DNA from: Erpetoichthys calabaricus
Taxonomy: Eukaryota > Chordata > Cladistia > Polypteriformes > Polypteridae
Reading direction: 5' to 3'
Length of the DNA: 64,000 nt
NCBI RefSeq assembly: GCF_900747795.2
Contig: NC_041402.2
Location: forward strand, 194,604,989 to 194,668,988
Position numbers and translations under genes: made by a program. Shown piece by piece: positions 29,061 through 39,400 of the stretch; within the stretch, counting starts at the first letter, position 1, and every line of letters begins with the position of its first letter. The notes beneath the pieces are model-generated. The model did no database searches. It was given only the letters and a program-made list of their open reading frames with translations, and was not told where the DNA came from.

Positions 29061-30084
29061 AAAATGAAGTTCTTGGGGTGACCTCGCTAGACTGCTGGCA
29101 CATCCCGTCCTTTGAGCTGGGATTTCAAGGACGGGACTGAAGTGCAGTCAGCAGGGAATTCCGGAAACCCAACAGACCCTCCTTTTCCCCCCCCCACCCA
29201 TTCCAAAGGGGGTATGGAAATGAGGGGGGATTTGAGTAGCATTATTATAGAGGGGCACCAGACTCAGACACTAGTGACAAATACAATGACGTACTGCAAA
29301 CCTCCACCTGTGACACGAGTTTTTATTTCGACTGGGCAAATTGGGGGGGGCGACCAGGGGGTGCCGATGACCCCCAGCTGTGTTTGGGTGACTCTAAATA
29401 TCAAAGTCGGGTTTCGGATCATGTGGCTTTCTTTCAGGAGTACCCAGATGTGGTCATCATCATCGTTGTCACCTGTGCAGTCGCCCGCTTGCTTTCATGT
29501 CCGACCGCCGTGTAACTCATCGGCGTACTGCGGCGACGCGACAAACAACGAGGTGTTCAAATACGGAGCCGCCTACTAACGGCCACCAGAGTGCTTGTGG
29601 ACAACCAATCAGCACAGTTTGTGTCCTGAGCCCCACCCACAACCGTTCCTGGAGGAGGAGGAGCTAAAAAAAAAAAGGGCCGGAGTTCCTGCTGTGGGAG
29701 TGCAGTAACTGTCCCCAAGTTCCTGTTTGACGCAAGGCGATGTCAATGCGTGGGGTCCACAGACGGCGTGCTGGTCGTGCGAGATGTTCCGATGTTTTAG
29801 CTCATGACGTGTAATTATTGGAATTCCCTTTTCAGATTTTCTGTGACTTTTTCAGGTCCGTTTACATTTTTTTTAATGAGAATTTCAAGGACTTTTTGGG
29901 ATTTCATTTTCGCCCGTTCATGCCCACCCTGCACTCCGCACCTCCAAATGGCGACACGAAAACAGGATCTTCGTAAATTTGTGCAAATGTCTTAAACTGA
30001 AAACCTGAACGATCCCCCTGATACACAAGCCTTCGGACCCCTCACTCAGCACTTGGATGTGGGGGTCTTCTCGAGTTTTCGCAC
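29061..30084. other. Unassigned intergenic sequence
   Basis: No gene seen. A short A-run at 29667-29676 and G-runs at 29343-29350 are the only clear features. Confidence 0.35.
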
Positions 30085-30800
30085 AGCCGTTCTTCTCTGC
30101 AGGTCCTCCTCAGCTTTGGTCAGGTGGATGGCTGCTGTCGGGGTCTCTCCAGTGATTGTTCAAGCCCAGGGGTCTCAAGGACATCCACAGAGTTGTCCCC
30201 AAGCCCCGCCCTGTCTTGCTTTGTGATCCGGAGGTCCAGAGCGTCTGGAGGAGGCTTTCATTACAGGGGGGGTCTCTGAACTGAGCCTCCTCCAGCTTTT
30301 TCTCCCCCCAGTCCCTGATGCTACCACCACTGAGTGTCATCCTTTTTAATGGTGACAGTGGCCAGACATGACACGGAGTCTTGGGTATCGGGGGTTCTGA
30401 GGGTCCTTCAGTTGCCTTAGCTGTGTTGCCTGACCACTCGGCCATAAATGAATTTCTCCTTGGGATTAATTATCTAAAGCTCAGGTTTGGCAAGGTGCTA
30501 CTACAATGGTGGTGGTCCTCATGGAGGTTTCTCTCGTGTTCTCTGGGGTCCAACCAGAATGACCGATGGCTTTTTGGTCACCTCTCTTACCAAAGCCCTT
30601 CTCCAGTTCTGATGAGACTTGTGGTTGTTCCAAACGTCTTCCCTTTCAGATCTTTGAAGACCACTGTGCCCTTGGGACCCTCCTTCAGCTCAGCACCATC
30701 CTGTCTCTGAGCTCTGCCAGTCCTGATGAGGCCAGTTGATGGAGTTGACCACCAGTGGACTCTGAACATCTCGACGACCATCAGTAGGACGGGAGGCACC
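30085..30800 (-). mobile_element. Decayed Tc1-like transposon
   Basis: Minus-strand similarity to Tc1-type transposase DNA is visible in patches: GACATCCACAGAGTTGTCCC at about 30179, and at 30555-30620 GACCGATGGCTTTTTGGTCA followed by CACCTCTCTTACCAAAGCCC. The better kept element at 61948-63567 has the same wording at 62397-62415 and 62918-62960. Terminal repeats are not recognisable and the frame is lost. Confidence 0.6.
30448..30477 (+). mobile_element. LINE 3'-tail fragment
   Basis: GAATTTCTCCTTGGGATTAA then TTATCTAAAG is a short, diverged copy of the 3' end shared by the LINE at 54.3-55.6 kb. It lies inside the decayed Tc1 and is therefore younger. Confidence 0.6.
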
Positions 30801-30928
30801 TAAGCCTAAACAAGTGGTTCTGAATACTTGGGTTGGGGGGGACACTTCAGATTTTTCCGTTATGATAAATTTACTTTCTGATTCTGGGGTATGAACTGTC
30901 GCTTGACGAAGGAAAAAAATGGAAGTGA

Positions 30929-31310
30929 TTTTAGGACAAGCCCACCAAATGGGGGAATGTGACGGGGCTGGAGCCCCTCGGAGAGCGCGCTGAGTCAGGT
31001 GACCTGCAGTTCGTTTTCTAGCCGTTCCCGGCCAAACCTGATTTTAGGACAGACTAGTTTAGACCGGACCAAGCCGGTTTGGCCCAATAAAGGGCGACTG
31101 CAGGCCAAACGAGTTTAGACTCGGACCACTCGGTCTGGCCCGGGAGCTCCACGTTGATTTCCAGATCCAAGTTCAGACCTGCTGCCTCCTGTCCGCTTTG
31201 TCAAACTGGTTTGTTCTGGTCTAAACGGGTTTGGAGGGTGACCTGACTCTGAGGGGCTCCAGCCCCATCACTTTTGTCACATTTTCTTAGGTGGTGGGCT
31301 TGTGCTAAAA
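30929..31310. mobile_element. Fold-back element (~380 bp) with long inverted arms
   Basis: The left arm begins TTTTAGGACAAGCCCACCA and contains GTGACGGGGCTGGAGCCCCT, then GAGTCAGGTGACCT. The right arm, read in reverse, begins TTTTAGCACAAGCCCACCA and contains GTGATGGGGCTGGAGCCCCT, then CAGAGTCAGGTCACCCT. Inside are repeated GTTTAGAC words facing each other. No coding sequence. It resembles a fold-back or MITE-type DNA element; the superfamily is unknown. Confidence 0.7.
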
Positions 31311-31837
31311 CCTCATCTTAACATCGATGAGGGTCCAGAAGACTTGAGACATAGTCAAGAATGGGGCTGACGACCAAAACCTGGAAGGACAAAACAAGAC
31401 AAAGAAACCTCACCGGAGATCTTAAACTGGAAAAGCCAACTCTATAAGAGAGGCAACGAGGACAACTCTTAGGGCGGTGGGTATCCACGAGCTCAGGTCG
31501 CGGGAGGGGACGACACTTTGGTGACATTACACAGGTACCACTCCCAAGGTGGCAACCAAAGAAAAAATGGCAACATCCTGTCGAAGATGGCATAAAAATG
31601 ATGTCACTTCATCTATGGGGTCACACTTTAATATTTGGGGTCTCAACCCTCAAATGATCTCGATGGTATTTAACAAATCACTAAAAGAAAGAAACCGATG
31701 ACAGCGGTGTCAAGGGGGTTCCGTTTCCCAGCAGCGCCTTTGACTTCGGCGTTTCATCAAGTCATTCGGGTCCTACCTGAGCTAAAGCTAAAGCACCAAC
31801 AGACGGGGGCCGTTTTGATGAGCCAGGTAATGTCTCA
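31311..31837. other. Unassigned intergenic sequence
   Basis: No gene or repeat recognised. Confidence 0.35.
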
Positions 31838-31892
31838 CTAAAATGTGAATTTCCCCTTGGGATTAATAAAGTACTGTGGTGGGTTGGCACAT
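31838..31892 (+). mobile_element. LINE 3' tail joined to short SINE 3' piece
   Basis: GTGAATTTCCCCTTGGGATT and AATAAAGTA are followed directly by CTGTGGTGGGTTGGCAC, the same 5' point at which the SINE pieces at 3517 and 40477 begin. The SINE part is cut off after about 20 bases. Confidence 0.7.
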
Positions 31893-33178
31893 CACAAGGG
31901 TATGGCCAAATTCTGGGTGCCCGCGTGGGTAGTAGGGTCAGGTGTGGATGCCGTGCTGCTCGAGATCCACAGCACTGCTCAGATGCGCACAAAAAATGTC
32001 AGTTTGGGTTGAAAGAAAAATGAACAATCCTGGAAAACGAGGATTCACGGAATAAAGAAAAATGACCCGGCGAAGCATTTGGGGTCGCACCTCTGCGTTG
32101 TTCCCAGTTGATTCTGGGGGTCCATCAGTGGTGTGTTCTATTTCTGCTCTGTTCAATGGACTGGGTGTTGATCAGAGTTGTGGGGTCCAGTGGCTTGAGG
32201 GGCATCTGTTGGGGAAGTGACATTCATGGATCTCGACTTTGCTGTGATCTTCAATGGAGGCTCTGATCGGGGGGCTCGAGAGTCCTGATAAATACCAAGA
32301 GCCAGACCTTTAATGACCTCTCGGGCACGGCCATCAGCAGGGGGTCTCTCTGTGGAGACCTTATTGAGAGGCTTACTTACCTCTGCAGTGACATTCATGT
32401 GTCTGGTGACACTTCCTATGAAGTCAGTGGACGGATTGGGAGAGCATGGGGGGGGGGCCATGAGGTCACTGGAAAAGGGGTGTGTGGTGGTCCTGATATC
32501 TCCACAAAAGGGTGAAGGTCCAAGTCTTTTATAGAGTCCTGGTGCTCCCTGTTTGTGAGACATGGACACTATCCTAACGTTAGAGACCCCAATAACAGAT
32601 GGCGACCCCCGGTCACAATAGTTATGCATCCCCCCCCCCACACATTCATTATAACAAAATATTTTTATGACCCCATGAGTCTCACTACAAGGGGGCTCCA
32701 CCTGTTAAGAACCTGTGGCCAGTCAAAGAGCAGCAGACTCGGCCCCCAAAGCCAGGCGCAGACCACCAAGCTGCTGTACGCTCCACCAGCCCTCGCTGTA
32801 GACCCACAAATTGGCTAAGACTCGCGCCCCCAAACCCCCCCCGCCGTGCCCGCTTTGCATTGTTTTCCTACTTTTCATTGAACGGCCGCCATGCCTCTAA
32901 GTCTCTGAACGCCCCTCCATGTCAGGTCAGACTCCTGCCTTGACACCCGTGCTGGAAGGGTGGGCTCCAGCGCCCCACAAGCCTGAAATGAAAACAGCCG
33001 CCTAAGACGGCGGGCACACATGTGTATCTTGGGTGGGTGGTGGGAGGAAACGCAAACAGACGCCAAGTCAGAAAAGTCTGGGGATGGGTAAGCGGAGAGC
33101 AGCAATCGCTGCACCCCGACACCTACGGGCGAAACGGAAGGCAAAACTCAATGCAGACTGCAGCTGTTAAATTACTAA
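31893..33178. other. Unassigned intergenic sequence
   Basis: A 182-codon open frame on the minus strand (32153-32701) has no family resemblance. C-runs at 32631-32639 and 32829-32842. I see no supported gene. Confidence 0.4.
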
Positions 33179-33460
33179 TTTAATAAAAATGAGGTTTGAT
33201 TGTTAACAGTAACCTACCATGCTACCCACAAGGACATCAAAGCAAAGCTTCTTACATCGCAGCAGCAGCTCCACACTCACAATCCCTGAAAGCGGCACTT
33301 TGGGGGCATCACTGCAGTCCCAGGTCATCCTGTGCTCACTAGCGGGCACCGTGCCCCAGCTCTCCCTCTCGACCCAGAAATGCCGTTTTCAAAACAGGAG
33401 ACAACAAAGGATGGCCTTCAAGATGGAGACTTGCCCCCCCCCAAAAAGTCTGGGAATCCC
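33179..33460 (-). other. CDC26: CDC26 3' untranslated region (approximate)
   Basis: Downstream of the stop on the minus strand, the first plausible polyadenylation hexamer is ATTAAA at 33179-33184. The true end is not proven. Confidence 0.4.
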
Positions 33461-36400
33461 CTAAAACTGCAGATTGCCAAAGAGGGAGTGAAGGTTGTTG
33501 GATTTGGGCTCCGGGTCGTAGCCGATGCGTTCGTTTATGATCTGACTCCTCAGCTTGGCATCCCCACTGGCAGAACTGGGACCCCCAACGTCGGCAGTGC
33601 TGGGCACCCCAACGACGTCCACATCTTCTCGTTGCTTCTTCCGACTCTGAAAATGGACACAGGACAGAAAACGTCGTCAAGATAAAGAGCACGGGCGTGG
33701 ACGGCGAGGGTCTCCGTGGTATAAAGTACATCACAGCAGCACTGCGGACCGAAGGAGAGCAAGTGAGGGGCAAAGACTGAGGGGTGACATGGTGGGAGGG
33801 TCTGAAACGATGAAGGGAAGGGGCACGGGGGGTGAAAACAGATGGAAACTTGTGAAGGGAAAAGCGTCACACAAACATCTGCAGGGAGGCACAGAGGCAT
33901 GGAGCAGGTGGCCAGGACCCCGACGAGAGTGTCAGTGGGCTAACATCTCAGTGACTATTTACCACTCTGACGCTCATCTTTCTGATCATTAAAAGAGTTC
34001 ATTATGGTAACAACGGACGAGAAGAATTCATCCTTCATTGCAGAGTTACGCTATTTGAGGGTTCCACTGGAGCAGGGGTCCCCAACTCCATCAAACATGG
34101 CTGCAGGGCATTGATCAACCAACGAATGTCTTACTTTAACGCACTGTTCATTATTATTGGACACAGCTTGTCGTCCTCAGCCTGATAAACCTCGCATTTG
34201 GGATCACACGGCACTTCCTCGGTGGTCCAGGTGCTCTAACTATTTACCTTATTACTTCAATCACTTTATATCAGGGGTCCCCAACGCCGGTCCTGGAGGG
34301 CCACCGTGGCTGCAGGTTTTCATTCTAACCCTTTTCTTAATCAGTGACCTGTTTTCGCAGCTAATTCACTTCTTTTGAATTCATTTTAGTTGAAGCAAAA
34401 GAGAAAAAAGACACGAGCAGACAGCAAAAAAATTTAGATTTTTAAAATTGCTGGAAGATGGGAGACCACCAGGTCATGAGATGAAGGAGATGGGCCTAAA
34501 ATGAGGTGAAGCAGAACACGTAGCTCAAGATGGGACCGGATGCAGGAAAATCGTCAACGCCTTATGCATCTTTCAGCACAAACAGGATTATTATTTTTTT
34601 ATTATTATTAATATTATTAATAATAATAATAATAATAAATTTTAAATGGGGGCGGCACAGTGGTGCAGTGGAGTTTGCACGTTCTCCCCGTGTCTGCGTG
34701 GGTTTCCTCCCACGGTCCAAAGACATGTTGCCGATCCTAAATTGTCCCTAGTGTGTGCCCTGCAGTGGGCTGGCACCCTGCCTAGGATTTGTTCCTGCCT
34801 TGCGCCCTGTGCTGGCTGGGATTGGCTCCAGCAGACCACCCCATGACCCTGTGTTAGGATATAGCGGGTTGGACAATGACTGACTGACATTTTAAATAGT
34901 ATGGACTCTCCTATTCTATTGGCTAGCTGTGCTACCCGTCTAAGACAACGCAGACCTCGGTGTTCACATCTGCAGGACACCATGCAATGCAGATGTCTCT
35001 GTTATATGCTACTGGGCATGGGATTTGTAAAATCAGTAAAGGTTTGTGATGCACCATCTGTTGGAATGACAAATGCAGTGCATTTTAATACTAAAAATGT
35101 TTTTGAGGCACCATCTTTTGGAATGGCAGAGTCATAGCAACTCACAGACAGACAGACACTTAATAAAAGAATAAGGTGGGTTGTTCTTTCACGGGCCAAG
35201 CACGTTAATTCTTGACAGATTTTCAAATAATTCTGGAAACTTCCTCTTACTAAGAATTTATTTTTTTTAAATTTCTGATAATATCGAATGTCTCTTACCC
35301 ACTGCATTACAGATGGGATGGGGGGATTGGGACTCTCCCAGTGAAGCGTGATAAGCCTGGGTGCTACTGGTATCGGCCATTACAATCAAGTTCTCCCTTC
35401 ACACATTAAACATCAAGGGGTTCATTAACTCTTTGTGGGCTAAATATTTTTTTCTGAAAAGCACACAAAGCAACGGTTTCACACATAAATCAACATAAAA
35501 CGTCTGTTGCTACATGCTGGGGTTGCTGTTGGCGCTTGTTTGGCATCTCTTGTGTCAGTGGCATCTCGATGGCCAGCAGGAGTGCACGGTGGGCTGGCTG
35601 CCTTCACACAGCAGGTGGGTGGCGGTCGCAGTGTGACGTAATCTCGTTTGTACCTCTTGTCATCGTAAGTGGTGGTCCTCCCAGGCGAACGCTGCTGTAG
35701 GCGCATCAGCTACACGAAAGTGTTCAGCACCACAATCAACTAGAGACCAAATCAATCAGATGATGCTGGTACCTCACTTTCGTTTTTCGATCTCCATCTC
35801 CAGATCACTTGTATTAAACTCGGGAGTCTGACAAGTCAGAGTCCTATTCAACGAAATTATGTAAAACGTCCATGGAGTATTCTGCTCTGCACATTCACGC
35901 TGGTCTCTCGCCACATGTTGATGCCATTTTGGAGGTGGTTTGCACTTTGCTACTCACACACGCGTAGGGAATCGAGGTTGAATGAACCAAGTGATGTCAT
36001 TTTCCTTCTAGCAAAGAGAGTCAAACTAAAATCGAAGGGCGAATTTTGTCAGAGTTTACGGCGGATTACCGTCCTCTACCCCTGAATTTTGACAAAAGTC
36101 GACATCAGCCCTGAAAGAGTTAAATACCGCAGTTAACATATTAGGAGAGATTGTGACCCAAAGGTGATCTGTAAAGACTTTTGTCCAAAATGACAATAAT
36201 TTAGTGCAATCCCAAAACCCTTAGGTTTACACGGGGAGGAATCCAAAGAGTTCCAGTACTCCCAGCGTCATTTCAGGCTCCCCGATTTTATTTTCGGTTG
36301 CACTGGTGGTTTTTATTATTGCATTCAAACTTTCTGCTTCTGCTATTCTTGAGTTCACAGTTTAAGGTACCGTTTGTCTGTCTATCACGTTCACAATGGT

Positions 36401-39400
36401 TTTTTGCGATTTAAAAATTGTGCGTATCGTGATGTGTGATCTCAACTTTTTGTCAGCCTTCTGTCCACTATCTGGATGTAAGATAAGTCGTCAGGCCTTC
36501 TCACGAGCTGCGTGTTCAACGTTCAGACCTCCGGTGACGTATTCACATCTAACAGGACATTTTATCCATGGTGCATTGACTAACATGCAATAATGCAGGG
36601 AATGAATAGATAGATGAAAGGCACTATATGACAGACAGACAGACGAAAGGCACTATATGACAGACAGACGAAAGGCACTATATGACAGACAGACAGATGA
36701 AAGGCACTATATGACAGACAGACAGATAGATGAAAGGCACTATATGACAGACAGACAGACAGATAGATAGAGATGAAAGGCACTACATGACAGACAGACA
36801 GACAGATAGAGATGAAAGGCACTATATGACAGACAGACAGACAGATAGAGATGAAAGGCACTATATGACAGACAGACAGATAGATAGAAGGCACTATATG
36901 ACAGACAGACAGATAGATAGATGAAAGGCACTATATGACAGACAGATAGATAGATAGAAGGCACTATATGACAGAGACAGATAGATAGAAGGCACTATAT
37001 GACAGACAGACAGACAGACAGATGAAAGGCACTATATGACAGACAGACAGATGAAAGGCACTATATGACAGACAGACAGATAGATAGAAGGCACTATATG
37101 ACAGACAGACAGACAGATAGATAGATGAAAGGCACTATATGACAGACAGACAGATTAAAGGCACTATATGACAGACAGACAGATGAAAGGCACTATATGA
37201 CAGACAGATAGATAGAAGGCACTATATGACAGACAGACAGACAGACAGATGAAAGGCACTATATGACAGACAGACAGATAGATAGATAGAAGGCACTATA
37301 TGACAGACAGACAGACATAGATGAAAGGCACTATATGACAGACAGACAGATAGATGAAAGGCACTATATGACAGACAGACAGACAGAGAGATAGATAGAT
37401 AGATGAAAGGCACTATATGACAGACAGACAGATGAAAGGCACTATATGACAGACAGATAGATAGATAGAAGGCACTATATGACAGAGACAGATAGATAGA
37501 AGGCACTATATGACAGACAGACAGACAGACAGACAGATGAAAGGCACTATATGACAGACAGACAGATGAAAGGCACTATATGACAGACAGACAGATAGAT
37601 AGAAGGCACTATATGACAGACAGACAGACAGACAGACAGACAGATAGATAGAAGGCACTATATGACAGACAGACAGATAGATAGAAGGCACTATATGACA
37701 GACAGACAGACAGATGAAAGGCACTATATGACAGACAGACAGACAGATGAAAGGCACTATATGACAGACAGATAGATAGATAGAAGGCACTATATGACAG
37801 ACAGACAGACAGATAGATAGATGAAAGGCACTATATGACAGACAGACAGATTAAAGGCACTATATGACAGACAGATAGATAGAAGGCACTATATGACAGA
37901 CAGACAGACAGACAGATGAAAGGCACTATATGACAGACAGACAGATAGATAGAAGGCACTATATGACAGACAGACAGACATAGATGAAAGGCACTATATG
38001 ACAGACAGACAGATAGATGAAAGGCACTATATGACAGACAGACAGACAGAGAGATAGATAGATAGATTAAAGGCACTATATGACAGACAGACAGATGAAA
38101 GGCACTATATGACAGACAGACAGATAGATAGAAGGCACTATATGACAGACAGACAGATAGATAGAAGGCACTATATGACAGACATAGATGAAAGGCACTA
38201 TATGACAGACAGAGACAGATGAAAGGCACTATATGACAGACAGAGACAGATGAAAGGCACTATATGACAGACAGATAGATAGATAGAAGGCACTATATGA
38301 CAGACAGACAGACAGACAGATGAAAGGCACTATATGACAGACAGACAGATGAAAGGCACTATATGACAGACAGACAGATAGATAGAAGGCACTATATGAC
38401 AGACAGACAGACAGACAGATGAAAGGCACTATATGACAGACAGACAGATAGATAGAAGGCACTATATGACAGACAGACAGACATAGATGAAAGGCACTAT
38501 ATGACAGACAGACAGATATAGATGAAAGGCACTATATGACAGACAGACAGATAGATGAAAGGCACTATATGACAGACAGACAGATGAAAGGCACTATATG
38601 ACAGACAGACAGATAGATAGAAGGCACTATATGACAGACAGACAGATAGATAGAAGGCACTATATGACAGACATAGATGAAAGGCACTATATGACAGACA
38701 GACAGATGAAAGGCACTATATGACAGACAGACAGATAGATAGAAGGCACTATATGACAGACAGACAGATAGATAGAAGGCACTATATGACAGACATAGAT
38801 GAAAGGCACTATATGACAGACAGAGACAGATGAAAGGCACTATATGACAGACAGACAGATAGATAGAAGGCACTATATGACAGACAGACAGACAGACAGA
38901 TGAAAGGCACTATATGACAGACAGACAGATAGATAGAAGGCACTATATGACAGACAGACAGATAGATAGAAGGCACTATATGACAGACAGACAGATGAAA
39001 GGCACTATATGACAGACAGACAGACAGACAGATGAAAGGCACTATATGACAGACAGACAGATAGACAGAAGGCACTATATGACAGACAGACAGATAGACA
39101 GAAGGCACTATATGACAGACAGACAGACAGACAGACAGACAGATGAAAGGCACTATATGACAGACAGATAGATAGATAGAAGGCACTATATGACAGACAG
39201 ATAGATAGATAGAAGGCACTATATGACAGACAGACAGATGAAAGGCACTATATGACAGACAGATAGACAGATAGATGAAAGGCACTATATGACAGATAGA
39301 GATAGATAGATGTGTGAAAGGCGCTATATAATAGATAGATAGATAGATAGATAGATATAGGATAGATAGATGAAAGGCACTATATGACAGACAGACTTTA

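Noticed and set aside
32153-32701. 182-codon minus-strand open frame
   Set aside because: No family resemblance, no splice context, and mixed low-complexity composition.
36603-39390. CRISPR-like appearance (regular core with variable stretches between)
   Set aside because: The 'spacers' are GACA/GATA simple repeats, not unique sequence, and the genome is a vertebrate.
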